Positions 17,936-26,233 of a DNA stretch of 64,000 nucleotides are shown one piece after another. This DNA comes from Peptococcaceae bacterium 1109 (GTDB taxonomy: Bacteria; Bacillota; Limnochordia; Darwinibacteriales; Darwinibacteriaceae). Position numbers and translations under genes: made by a program. The DNA is taken from NCBI GenBank assembly GCA_001028815.1, contig LDJB01000001.1, positions 370,707 through 434,706 on the forward strand, given 5' to 3'. Within the stretch, counting starts at the first letter, position 1; every line of letters starts with the position of its first letter. Under the pieces are notes generated by a model. It was not told the origin of the DNA. It worked only from the letters and a program-made list of their open reading frames with translations, and did not search any database.

Positions 17936-18624
17936 AAGTGGTGGTCTTGATTCCGGCGTACAATGAAGCAGACCTCATTAAGTGCACCGTGGAGGCAGCG
18001 CTCCATATACCTGGAGTCAGCCAGGTGGTTGTGATCGACGATGGTTCCCGGGATGGGACGGGCCTGCTTGCCGCGGAGGCAGGCGCCAGTGTGGTGGGAC
18101 TTCCTAGCAACAGGGGGAAAGGTGCAGCACTAACCGCGGGTTGGCAGAAGGCGCCAGGAGACATCTATCTTCTCCTCGATGGCGACTTAGGGGAAACGGC
18201 ACAGTTTGGCCGCTTGCTTTTGGAACCCATAGAGGCAGGGGAAGCAGATATGACAATTGCCAAGTTCGGAACGGAACAGGGTAGGGGTGGCGGGGCCATG
18301 GGCTTTGGACTGGTCCGCCGCTTTGCCGCGTGGGCGGTGAGGCGCTACGGGGGGCTGGACATTAGTTCCCCACTCTCCGGACAGCGGGGGGTCCGGGCAG
18401 AAGTGTTAAGCAAGGCCGGCGGATTTGGGGAAGGCTTTGGCGTGGAGCTGGCCCTCACCCTGAAGAGCGCATGGGCCGGCTTTCGCATCCGCGAGGTGGA
18501 AGTGCCCATGCAGCATCGCCCCACAGGCCCGGGACTGCGGGGCTTTGTCCATCGGGGAAGGCAGCTCTGGCACATCATTGGTGCACTGCGGCGATGCTTG
18601 AAGGAGCGGGAAAAGGCATGTTAG
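17932..18624 (+). CDS. family 2 glycosyltransferase
   Basis: This is a cytosolic GT-A fold transferase of 230 residues. It shows the N-terminal VVLIPAYNEADLI, then VVIDDGSRDGTG and LLLDGDLGE (the DxD-type metal site) near residue 85. There is no transmembrane segment, so it may act at the membrane face on a lipid carrier. GTG 17932 overlaps the upstream stop (GTGA), and its own stop overlaps the next gene. The donor and acceptor cannot be told from the sequence. Confidence 0.88.
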   Translation: MKVVVLIPAYNEADLIKCTVEAALHIPGVSQVVVIDDGSRDGTGLLAAEAGASVVGLPSNRGKGAALTAGWQKAPGDIYLLLDGDLGETAQFGRLLLEPIEAGEADMTIAKFGTEQGRGGGAMGFGLVRRFAAWAVRRYGGLDISSPLSGQRGVRAEVLSKAGGFGEGFGVELALTLKSAWAGFRIREVEVPMQHRPTGPGLRGFVHRGRQLWHIIGALRRCLKEREKAC

Positions 18625-19418
18625 TGCCCTTTGCCTTGCTGGTCGTGATGGCAGCGTCATTCGGGCTGGTACCAGCTGCCACCCCCATTTTTGCCCGGGC
18701 TCAGCAGAAGAACTATACAGGCCGATACGTCCCTACGGGCTTAGGCTTGCCTTTTGTCCTCTTGACCGCCTGCGCATGGCTGATTGCACCACCTTCCATC
18801 CATGGCGTCCCCAGCAGTAGTCCTGTAGTTATCCTGCTGGGCTGTTCCCTTTTAGGCTTAGTGGACGATCTGCTGGGCACAAGGGAGCATCGGGGATACA
18901 GGGGGCATTTTCGCGCCTTGATGGGGGGCAAGCTCACTACTGGGGGCCTCAAGGCTCTGGGAGGCGGCCTTCTAGCGGTGCTGGCCAGTTTCCCACAGGC
19001 TAAAGGGCTGTGGGATGGAGCGGCAGGTGCACTCATGGTGCTTCTTGCCGCGAACGCCATCAACCTTGTGGACCTGCGGCCTGGGAGGGCGGGCAAGGCA
19101 TTTGTCCTTTTGGGCATCGTGCTAACTGCTTTCCGCCCTGAAGCCCGGTGGATTGCCCCTTTGGCCGCGGCGGTGGTAGGTTATCTTCCTTGGGATCTCA
19201 GGGGAGAAGTGATGATGGGCGATACGGGGGCGAACCCCCTAGGAGCTGTTTTGGGCTTTGCTTGCTGGTCTTCGCTGACGGGCCCGCCCCGCATAGCGGT
19301 AATCGCGGCCCTCCTAGCTTTGAATGCAGCCGCGGAACGGATCTCCTTTTCCCAGTTCATTGCTTGTCATCCGTTTCTCGATTGGCTAGATAAGTTAGGA
19401 CGAGATGAAGGGAAATAA
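18618..19418 (+). CDS. MraY/WecA-type glycosyl-1-phosphate transferase-like protein
   Basis: This polytopic membrane protein of 266 residues resembles the glycosyltransferase-4 family, which moves sugar-1-phosphates to polyprenyl phosphate. Visible features are LLGLVDDLLGTREHRGYRGHF (the DD motif) near residue 75, ANAINLVDLRPGRAGKAF near residue 140, and VMMGDTGANPLGAVLGF near residue 200. It is shorter than typical MraY. ATG 18618 overlaps the upstream gene by seven bases. Together with the family 2 transferase it suggests synthesis of a lipid-linked glycan beside SteA. Confidence 0.82.
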   Translation: MLVPFALLVVMAASFGLVPAATPIFARAQQKNYTGRYVPTGLGLPFVLLTACAWLIAPPSIHGVPSSSPVVILLGCSLLGLVDDLLGTREHRGYRGHFRALMGGKLTTGGLKALGGGLLAVLASFPQAKGLWDGAAGALMVLLAANAINLVDLRPGRAGKAFVLLGIVLTAFRPEARWIAPLAAAVVGYLPWDLRGEVMMGDTGANPLGAVLGFACWSSLTGPPRIAVIAALLALNAAAERISFSQFIACHPFLDWLDKLGRDEGK

Positions 19419-19482
19419 GAGGAGCCTGCCCAAAGCTGTTGAATAGATATAAAGAAGTGGACCAGTTATTTGGAGGAATCTA

Positions 19483-20097
19483 ATGAGAGTCTTTGTTATG
19501 GCTTTGGCCGCCGTCTTGCTGGTTGCTGGGGTGAGCTGCGCGGGCGGAACGCGAACGTATGTTGTCAAGCCAGGAGATACTCTATCTCACATTGCCTTGG
19601 AGTTTGGCCTGCCATGGCGGGAGATCGCAAGCTACAACAAGATCACCGACCCCACCAAACTGCAGATCGGCACAGTTTTGCACATCCCTAATGAACGGCC
19701 CCATACTATTTCCCTTGCTGATGGCTCAGTTTATGTGGTATCAGGGCAGGATGAAGAACTAATGGCCAGGCTGGTTTACGCGGAGGCCCGGGGGGAGCCC
19801 TTAGAGGGACAAATTGCCGTGGCGGCTGTAGTTCTAAACCGGTTGCGCAGTTCCAAGTTTCCGAATACCATTTCTGAAGTAATCTACGATCCAGGCCAGT
19901 TCACTCCGGTAGAGTCGAACAGCCTGCCCACGCGAGTGGACGATCGGTGCAGGGAGGCGGTACGGCGCGCCCTGCAAGGGGAAGACCCGACGGGTGGCGC
20001 CCTGTTTTTCTACAACCCCGACACCGCGCGGAATCCCGGTTACTGGAAGACGCGCCCTGTCCTCAAACAGATTGGGAATCATAACTTCACCCTTTAG
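19483..20097 (+). CDS. LysM and SleB-type cell-wall hydrolase
   Basis: The 204-residue secreted protein has a signal peptide (about residues 1-20), a LysM domain (YVVKPGDTLSHIALEFGLP, about 26-70) and a hydrolase-2 domain like the spore cortex-lytic enzymes SleB/CwlJ (MARLVYAEARGEPLEGQIAVAAVVLNRL, then FTPVESN). Such enzymes cleave cortex peptidoglycan in germination. ATG 19483 follows TTGGAGGA. The next gene is a PdaB-like deacetylase, so the pair fits spore-wall work. Whether it is cortex-specific cannot be seen. Confidence 0.88.
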   Translation: MRVFVMALAAVLLVAGVSCAGGTRTYVVKPGDTLSHIALEFGLPWREIASYNKITDPTKLQIGTVLHIPNERPHTISLADGSVYVVSGQDEELMARLVYAEARGEPLEGQIAVAAVVLNRLRSSKFPNTISEVIYDPGQFTPVESNSLPTRVDDRCREAVRRALQGEDPTGGALFFYNPDTARNPGYWKTRPVLKQIGNHNFTL

Positions 20098-20147
20098 CTG
20101 AATATGAATACACGAGGGGGAGAGAAGATGCGTGTATTCGTATTCAG
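20098..20147 (+). promoter_or_regulatory. 17-bp hairpin presenting SD and start codon in its loop
   Basis: The arms 20098-20114 (CTGAATATGAATACACG) and 20131-20147 (CGTGTATTCGTATTCAG) pair over 17 positions with a single G-U wobble. The 16-base loop 20115-20130 contains AGGGGGAGA and ends exactly with the ATG of the deacetylase. The left arm begins right after the stop of the LysM gene. No T tract follows, so this is not a terminator. A translational control role is inferred. Confidence 0.7.
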
Positions 20148-20898
20148 GTTGAAATGGCAATACGCTCTTGTAATTCTACTACTGGCCTTCTTCGCTGCAC
20201 TGCCGCAGATCCGAGAACCACTAATCACGGCAGTGACATCACGGGGGAGGCTTGTTCCCATTTATAGGGTAGATCGTTCAGATAAAGTGGTAGCCCTGTC
20301 CTTTGACGCAACGTGGGGGACTGATCTTACCGATGAGATCTTGGAGATCCTCAAGCAGAACGGGGTGCGCACCACCTTTTTTTTGGCTGGGCAGTGGATC
20401 GACAAGTATCCTGAGTATGTGGTGAAGATAGCAGCTCACGGCCATGAAATCGGCAACCACAGTTACTCCCATCCCCACATGAACAGCCTTACCACCACAG
20501 GGGTCATTCAGGAACTTGAGCGAAACCAGGAGATGATCAGGGATCTCGTTGGGGAACAGCCCCTGTTGTTCCGCCCGCCTTTCGGCGAGTACAGCAACAC
20601 GGTGATTCAAGCAGCCTCATCACTGGGCTACAAGACTATTCAGTGGTCTGTTGACTCCCTGGACTGGAAGAACTCAACCAGTGAACAGATCTACGCTCGA
20701 GTGATGAGCCAGCTCAAACCGGGAGATATCGTCCTCTTCCACAACGCCGCCCCAGGCACGCCCCAAGCAATTCGCCGGCTGATCCCCGAACTCATCACTA
20801 GGGGTTATCGCATTGTCCCTGTATCAGAACTCCTCCTCACCGGGGATTACTATATTGACCATGAGGGTACCCAAAAGCGCCGTCCAGGGGGGCAGTGA
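20128..20898 (+). CDS. pdaB: PdaB-like polysaccharide deacetylase
   Basis: This membrane-anchored NodB-domain protein of 256 residues has an N-terminal hydrophobic segment (about 10-25) and a catalytic domain from about residue 50. The metal histidines are in HSYSH (111-115) and LFRPPFGEYS is motif 3. Motif 1 is SFDATWG, with Ala where most deacetylases have the second Asp, as in PdaB proteins. PdaB is needed for spore stability in Bacillus. I chose ATG 20128 because GGGGGAGA precedes it; ATG 20104 lies within the hairpin arm and has no ribosome site. Confidence 0.87.
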   Translation: MRVFVFRLKWQYALVILLLAFFAALPQIREPLITAVTSRGRLVPIYRVDRSDKVVALSFDATWGTDLTDEILEILKQNGVRTTFFLAGQWIDKYPEYVVKIAAHGHEIGNHSYSHPHMNSLTTTGVIQELERNQEMIRDLVGEQPLLFRPPFGEYSNTVIQAASSLGYKTIQWSVDSLDWKNSTSEQIYARVMSQLKPGDIVLFHNAAPGTPQAIRRLIPELITRGYRIVPVSELLLTGDYYIDHEGTQKRRPGGQ

Positions 20899-20899
20899 G

Positions 20900-21892
20900 A
20901 TGGGGCGGAGGTGGAGTTTCTCTGTGATTGTCACTCGGCGGGCCTTGATTATGTTCAGCGTTGCTGTGCTGGCTGGGGTTGCTGTTTTTCTCGGGCCGTC
21001 CCTGGCCCGTCAGATACAGCGCTCCTTGTATGGGGTCAAACCAGGGGTGATGCTTGCAGACTTCCCTGTGGGGGGCCTCCTAGAACACGAGCTCTATGAT
21101 GTAATCGCAAGCCTCTCGGAGGATCTCTATGTGGAAGCCCGAAACGCCGCCTGGGATTGGCAGGCCAATCAGGTGCAAGGGGAGCAGGTTGGCCAGGTTG
21201 TGGACGTGAAGGCTACTGTCCAAGAGCTCCTCAGGGCTGCTCCCAACTCCCGGGTGGACTATGTGATGGTGCAGATTCTTCCCTCCATTACCAGCAAACA
21301 CTTCCAGGTGTTTCGCCGGGGCCCAGAGACTGATCCCGCGATGGCCTTAATGGTGAACGTGGATTGGGGAGATGAGTTTATCGAGCCCATGCTCGAGGTG
21401 TTTCAGCGCTACGGCGTCTCCGCAACTTGGTTCCTCACGGGGCGCTGGGCAAAGCGCGCCCCTGAGTTGGCCCGCAAGATCTCAGAGGCGGGGCACGAGA
21501 TCGGCAATCACGGTGGCTGGCACGGCATGCCCAGCGAAATGGGGAGGGAAGAGGTGCGGCAGTTTATCACCGACGGGGAAAACGTCCTTATCGAGGTAAC
21601 TGGGCAGAAGCCAGCCTTGTTTGCGCCTCCAGGCGGGGATCACAACCGTCAGGCCGTCGCGGTCGCAGCAGAATTGGGGTACAAGACCGTGCTGTGGACA
21701 ATCGACACCGTTGATTGGCAGAGGCCAGCCCCAACAACCATCATTGATCGGGTTGTGGGGCGGGCCTCCAACGGCGCTTTAGTGCTCATGCATCCTACAC
21801 AGCCCACCCTAGAGGCCCTGCCGATCATCCTTGATCAGCTCATTCAGAAAGGCTACCGCCTAGTTACGGTGGGGGAACTCCTTGCAGACTAA
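20900..21892 (+). CDS. ylxY: YlxY-like polysaccharide deacetylase homologue
   Basis: The 330-residue protein has a membrane anchor (about 14-32), a spacer domain of about 110 residues, and a NodB-like domain from about residue 148. Motif 1 reads VNVDWGDEF instead of the usual TFDDG; motif 2 HGGWH (204-208) is kept. The order ylxY then mlpA then ymxH is that of Bacillus, which supports the name. ATG 20900 follows the upstream stop at once. The 3' end overlaps the opposite-strand GH18 gene by four bases. Activity as a deacetylase is doubtful. Confidence 0.83.
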   Translation: MGRRWSFSVIVTRRALIMFSVAVLAGVAVFLGPSLARQIQRSLYGVKPGVMLADFPVGGLLEHELYDVIASLSEDLYVEARNAAWDWQANQVQGEQVGQVVDVKATVQELLRAAPNSRVDYVMVQILPSITSKHFQVFRRGPETDPAMALMVNVDWGDEFIEPMLEVFQRYGVSATWFLTGRWAKRAPELARKISEAGHEIGNHGGWHGMPSEMGREEVRQFITDGENVLIEVTGQKPALFAPPGGDHNRQAVAVAAELGYKTVLWTIDTVDWQRPAPTTIIDRVVGRASNGALVLMHPTQPTLEALPIILDQLIQKGYRLVTVGELLAD

Positions 21893-23139
21893 GTGTGCTG
21901 TTCGAGAATCTTCCAGATGCCCTCATCTTCCTGTCCTAGGGGCCAGAGTGCAATGCCCTTCAAGCCGTACTCAGAAACGATCTGCAGCTTAGCTTGGACA
22001 CTGAAGCGGTTCTCGAACCACGCTTCGCCACCGTTGTGGGTAAAGTAGGGAGTCTTATACTGGCTGTGCCAGCGAATCTTGATCCCTTCCGTTGCAGCGA
22101 GCTCCACGGCCTCGCTGTGAGTTATGGTGTGTGCTCCACCTGCTTCAGGCCAGTTGTAGCCATAGCTTGGGATCGCCAACACTAGTTTCTTCGGGTCAAC
22201 TTGACTCACAGCCCTTTGGACAACCTCTTCAACCCACTCAGCGCTCGCGATTGGGCCCGGCGTGGTCCCTGGGCCGTGCTGGCCGTAGGCTAAAAGGACG
22301 ATGAAATCCACATGCTGTGCCAGGGCAGCATAGTCGTAGGCCTCTCCACCTCCCGCAGCGGGTACCGCGACTGAGGTTTCTAGCCCACTGTGGGATAGGG
22401 CATCCCCGAGGTTTTCTATGAACGCAGTAAACTCACCCTTAAGCTCGGTGGGAACCTCAGTGAGATGGAGGTGGACGCCGTGGACGCCCCACTCTTCTAA
22501 GGCCCGCTTGATGTTCGCCACAGCTAGGTGTTGCGCATCAGTGCTTGTGAGAAGGGCTTCCAACTGTTCTTCCCCGGCAGCATGAACTAGGGCATAGGTT
22601 TTCAAGCCGTGATTGCCCGCAAAGAGCAAAGATTCGCCAAGGGCCTTAGGGTCAAAGTCCCCGGCAAGGCTGCCGTTGGCTGTGAGAGCCCAGCTCCACG
22701 GGGAGATGCTAGTTAGTGCCTGGCCGTGCTCGAGCATGGCTGTAAATGACTCTCCTCCTAAGAAGTAGTAACCCAGCACCATAGTCTCCTGGCCCTCTTC
22801 GTCCTGGGAGTCTTTTAGAGCAACGCTGCTTCCTGGTATCCAAGCATCCCGGCCTGGGGCATAGCGTACCTTATACCAACCGTTTTCCGCTTGCAGAACA
22901 GTAACCTCGGCACCGCCCTTTAGGGATGTCACTGATGGGTATTTCACATCGGGGCCAGAGCGGAGGGAGATGTTATCTCCCAGGGTAACTGCGCGCCTAC
23001 CCATGACGCTGGATGCAACCTGCTGTTCAGTTTGGAAAAACTGGTGGTTAGGAGTGGTTTGCTGCGTGCCGGAACCACCTAAGAGGCTTGTGAGATAAAA
23101 AATGATGCTGAGGATGACGGCGATAATACCTTGATTCAC
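21889..23139 (-). CDS. SH3-GH18-like spore/wall protein with degenerate active site
   Basis: The 416-residue secreted protein has an N-terminal signal or anchor (about 4-22), an SH3-type domain (LRSGPDVKYPSVTSLKGG, about 50-110) and a GH18-like barrel from about residue 118 (VLGYYFLGG ... IPSYGYNWP ... GIALWPLGQEDEGIW). Similar SH3/LysM-GH18 proteins act in cortex lysis. The catalytic DxxDxDxE region (218-229) reads GVHGVHLHLTEV, so the acidic residues are largely His/Thr. It is antisense between ylxY and mlpA, which are adjacent in Bacillus. GTG 23139 is preceded by AGGAGGA on this strand. Confidence 0.82.
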   Translation of the reverse strand: MNQGIIAVILSIIFYLTSLLGGSGTQQTTPNHQFFQTEQQVASSVMGRRAVTLGDNISLRSGPDVKYPSVTSLKGGAEVTVLQAENGWYKVRYAPGRDAWIPGSSVALKDSQDEEGQETMVLGYYFLGGESFTAMLEHGQALTSISPWSWALTANGSLAGDFDPKALGESLLFAGNHGLKTYALVHAAGEEQLEALLTSTDAQHLAVANIKRALEEWGVHGVHLHLTEVPTELKGEFTAFIENLGDALSHSGLETSVAVPAAGGGEAYDYAALAQHVDFIVLLAYGQHGPGTTPGPIASAEWVEEVVQRAVSQVDPKKLVLAIPSYGYNWPEAGGAHTITHSEAVELAATEGIKIRWHSQYKTPYFTHNGGEAWFENRFSVQAKLQIVSEYGLKGIALWPLGQEDEGIWKILEQHT

Positions 23140-23219
23140 TGTAGGTCCTCCTTCTGGTTTAATACTATCATACGGATGTGGTATTAGCAGTAGGTAAGAA
23201 AGCCTAGCTTCACCAAAGC

Positions 23220-23248
23220 TTTACACAGCTGGTAGGAAGACTTATAAT
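23220..23248 (+). promoter_or_regulatory. sigma-A-type promoter for mlpA
   Basis: TTTACA (23220-23225), 17 bases, then TATAAT (23243-23248), ending 28 bases before the mlpA ATG. The match to the vegetative consensus is near perfect. Confidence 0.82.
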
Positions 23249-23276
23249 GGGTAGGAAATACAAATTGGAGGAGCCT

Positions 23277-24536
23277 ATGTACCACAGGACGTTGCTGCCT
23301 AACGGTGTGCGCATTATAAGTGAACACATACCCTATGTGCGGTCTATCTCCCTGGGCCTCTGGTTTGAGGCGGGCAGCCGGGATGAACTCCTGGAGGAGC
23401 GGGGGTTGGCGCATTTTATTGAACACATGCTGTTTAAGGGCACGGAGCGCTATTCCGCCCGGGACATGGCGGAGCTGATGGACCAGTGCGGCGGACACCT
23501 CAATGCCTTTACTGGAAAGGAACACACCTGCTATTTCGCGCGGGTTTTGGACGAGGATTATCCCATCGCCGTGGACTTGCTCCACCAGATGCTGGTTCAT
23601 TCCTTGTTTGACGAGGCGGAAATAACGAAAGAGCAAGGGGTGGTGCTAGAAGAGCTGAACATGGCTGAGGACGAGCCTGATGAGCTTGTCCACGACTTGG
23701 TGAGTGAAGCGCTGTGGCCCGATCACCCCCTGGGCCGGAACATTTTGGGTGCAAAAGAGACTGTTCTGAAGTTCGATCGCCGAAAAATCTTGGATTTCAT
23801 GGCTCGCAACTACACAACGGGCCGCTTGGTGATTGCGTGCGCGGGGAGCGTTGACCACGAGCGGCTTGTGGATGAGTTCGCTCGCCGGTTTGAGTCCTTG
23901 CCCACCGGTAAACTAGAACCAAAGACGGTTCCGGAACCGGCCCGAGGGCGGGTCCTAATCAAAGAGCGTGATACGGAACAAGTGTACCTCTGCGTGGGAA
24001 TGCCGGCTCTAACCAGGCATGACCTGCGCAAGCCTGCCCTCTACCTGCTAGACAGCATCGTGGGCGGGGGCGTAAGTTCTCTGCTCTTTCAGGAGCTGCG
24101 GGAAGAACGGGGCTTGGTGTATAACACCTACTCGTACCATTCCTCCTACCGAGACACTGGCCTGTTCAGCATATATGCCTCCTTCAGTAGGCAGCATCTA
24201 GATGCGGTGCTCAGTGTTATCCTGGAACAGCTGGGAGGCATCGGCTCGCGGATTAACGATGAGGTGCTGGAGCGGGCAAAGGGGCAGTTTGTGGGGAACC
24301 TCATGCTTTCCTTGGAGAGCATGAGCAACCGCATGACCAACTTGGCCAAGAACGAGATTAACTACGGGCGGATTGTGCCCGTTGACGAACTGGCTGCAGC
24401 TGTGCAACGAGTAACTAAGGACGAGATCATTGAACTAGCGGAGGCCCTCTTCCGTCCTAGCAATCTTTCTGTGGCAGCTGTAGGCCCGGTAGACCATATT
24501 GCGTGGGGGGATCTATGTTGCCGCAAGATATGTTAG
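23277..24536 (+). CDS. mlpA: M16 zinc peptidase (MlpA/YmxG family)
   Basis: This processing-protease-like peptidase of 419 residues has the inverted zinc motif HFIEH (46-50) with the downstream glutamate region VVLEELNMAEDEPDE near residue 125. The C-terminal half carries the inactive-fold region with GGGVSSLLFQELREERGLVY. ATG 23277 follows GGAGGA; an in-frame GTG upstream overlaps the promoter -10. Bacillus MlpA lies beside ylxY and ymxH, as here. It overlaps the next gene by 22 bases. Confidence 0.93.
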   Translation: MYHRTLLPNGVRIISEHIPYVRSISLGLWFEAGSRDELLEERGLAHFIEHMLFKGTERYSARDMAELMDQCGGHLNAFTGKEHTCYFARVLDEDYPIAVDLLHQMLVHSLFDEAEITKEQGVVLEELNMAEDEPDELVHDLVSEALWPDHPLGRNILGAKETVLKFDRRKILDFMARNYTTGRLVIACAGSVDHERLVDEFARRFESLPTGKLEPKTVPEPARGRVLIKERDTEQVYLCVGMPALTRHDLRKPALYLLDSIVGGGVSSLLFQELREERGLVYNTYSYHSSYRDTGLFSIYASFSRQHLDAVLSVILEQLGGIGSRINDEVLERAKGQFVGNLMLSLESMSNRMTNLAKNEINYGRIVPVDELAAAVQRVTKDEIIELAEALFRPSNLSVAAVGPVDHIAWGDLCCRKIC

Positions 24537-24883
24537 TGGAAATTTTCCGCAAGCAAAGGGAGTTTGACTCTGCTCTCGTTGAAAAACGGGCTCTAGACTA
24601 CGATCGGGACACTTGGATACAAAAGGAAATCCTGGCAATTATCGCTGAACTCAGCGAGATTTTGGAGGAAGTAAACTACAAGTGGTGGAAGGATCCCCGT
24701 CCGATCAATGAGGACAAGCTCAAGGAAGAAATTGTGGATGTACTTCACTTCTTTGTGAGTATGTGCATTAAGGCAGGGATTGGCCCGGAGGAGCTCTACC
24801 AGGCGTATATGGAGAAGAATGCGGAGAATTTCCGCAGGCAGCAGGGGCAAAGTGACCGTCCTGGATATGCTTGGACAGAATAA
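24515..24883 (+). CDS. MazG-superfamily (dimeric dUTPase-like) pyrophosphohydrolase
   Basis: This small all-alpha protein of 122 residues has the nucleotide-pyrophosphatase motif ELSEILEE, then KWWKDPRPINEDKL and EEIVDVLHFFVSM. That is the dimeric dUTPase pattern (ExxxE...ExxD). It would hydrolyse dUTP or related dNTPs to monophosphates. ATG 24515 follows a run of six G, and the start region overlaps the end of mlpA, so the two are co-translated. The precise substrate is not proven by sequence. Confidence 0.85.
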   Translation: MLPQDMLVEIFRKQREFDSALVEKRALDYDRDTWIQKEILAIIAELSEILEEVNYKWWKDPRPINEDKLKEEIVDVLHFFVSMCIKAGIGPEELYQAYMEKNAENFRRQQGQSDRPGYAWTE

Positions 24884-24899
24884 CAGAATGTGATATAAT
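24871..24899 (+). promoter_or_regulatory. sigma-A-type promoter for the beta-barrel candidate
   Basis: TTGGAC (24871-24876), 17 bases, then TATAAT (24894-24899). The -35 lies in the last codons of the dUTPase-like gene. The start codon of the next gene is 48 bases downstream. Confidence 0.78.
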
Positions 24900-24946
24900 T
24901 TTCCTATAGACTTCGCGCCCAAGGGAGGCCAAAGGAGTAGATTCCT

Positions 24947-26194
24947 TTGTTCTTGCGCGAAGTCTTTTTTCTTGCCTGTTTGCTGCTGGCTGCTTTAGTT
25001 CCTCCCACGGCTGCTGGGGAACTGCGTTATTCCGGCAGCATCGCGCCTGGCGGAAGCAGCGAGGAGTGGCAGCTCGGCTTCAGCCGCTCTGGGGAAAGCT
25101 GGGCGTTCCACAGCCAGGGAGTGATAGTGCAGGAGGAAGGCCGCATCAAAGGGCCTGTGCTCAAATGGCAGCTGAGCTGGGACCAGGATTGGGCTTCCGT
25201 TCGGGCGGGCAGAGGCTGGCATGCCTTCACTGAACCGAGTGTGTTCCGGATCATGCATGGCAATAACGTCGCTGAAGAAACAAGCATGCTGCTGGCAAGC
25301 CTCGGGGGCTCTACAGCAGGGATGTTTTCCAAACTGCCCCTGGACAACCGCCTCGCGGGAGGTGCCTTTATCCTCGTAGAGCACGCTGCCCCAGGCCTAG
25401 AATTCATGGGCATGCATTTGCGTTACGATACAGGCTATAGCCCCCTCCTTGAACGGCGAGCAGGCCAGGTAGCAGTTCTTCAGGGGATCCATCAATGGCG
25501 CGGCCTCACAGTGACCGGTGCCCTTGGAAGGCATAGGCCCGCGGAGGGGCGTGCATCCCATGGTGTACTTGGGCGTGCATCCTATACCTTCGGGAAGTCT
25601 TCCCTGAACCTGGAGGCTCTGCGCGTTGAGCCCGGCTTTGAGAGCCTGTTCGCGGCGAGCAACAGGTTGACTCCCAACCGCCAGGGCTTTACAGTGGCCT
25701 TCACCCATAAAGGCGAGGACGTGAGCTTGGAATTTCAGGGCCGGGCCCACTGGAACGTTGAGGGGAGCCGTACATATCCCCGCCTGGGCCTAAAGGGCGA
25801 TTTCAAGCGGTTAGGGCTTACCGCCGATCTGCGCGTACTTCCCACCGCAGCTTTGATCTTTACAGGAAAAGAGGGTGCTGCGACCTGGCAGGTTGACCCC
25901 CTCAGGCAATGGCTGCGGGTGGACTGGGCTGGGGAGTACGCTGGGACTCGCCTCAACTTCGATCTCCCGGGTGGAATCGTGAGGCTCCAGGCTGCCTTCA
26001 CCTTTGGAAGCGACTGGCGCTTGGTCTGGAAACGGGACTTTCTGCGGAACCTAAGCCACTTCTCCGCTCGGGCCCGCGTGCCGCTGAAACGAGGGGCCGT
26101 GCAGCTCGAGTGGGGTGAATACGACCGGGGAAACCTCAGAGCGGGCTTTGGTCAGAAGGCCACGTGGCGCATATCATGGGAATGGCAGTTCTAG
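24947..26194 (+). CDS. secreted protein with outer-membrane beta-barrel features
   Basis: The 415-residue protein belongs to no family I recognise. It has a clean signal peptide (about 1-23, ending near PTAAG), then many short amphipathic strands with alternating hydrophobic and polar residues. The last strand TWRISWEWQF ends in Phe, with aromatics at -1, -3 and -5, as in the beta-signal of outer-membrane proteins assembled by BamA. No transmembrane helix follows the signal. This implies an outer membrane, which some Firmicutes have. TTG 24947 lies nine bases after AAAGGAG and behind its own promoter. Function could be a porin or structural protein. Confidence 0.72.
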   Translation: MFLREVFFLACLLLAALVPPTAAGELRYSGSIAPGGSSEEWQLGFSRSGESWAFHSQGVIVQEEGRIKGPVLKWQLSWDQDWASVRAGRGWHAFTEPSVFRIMHGNNVAEETSMLLASLGGSTAGMFSKLPLDNRLAGGAFILVEHAAPGLEFMGMHLRYDTGYSPLLERRAGQVAVLQGIHQWRGLTVTGALGRHRPAEGRASHGVLGRASYTFGKSSLNLEALRVEPGFESLFAASNRLTPNRQGFTVAFTHKGEDVSLEFQGRAHWNVEGSRTYPRLGLKGDFKRLGLTADLRVLPTAALIFTGKEGAATWQVDPLRQWLRVDWAGEYAGTRLNFDLPGGIVRLQAAFTFGSDWRLVWKRDFLRNLSHFSARARVPLKRGAVQLEWGEYDRGNLRAGFGQKATWRISWEWQF

Positions 26195-26233
26195 GGGGCT
26201 TCATGCCAGAATACTCTGTGACGAGGTGAGCCC

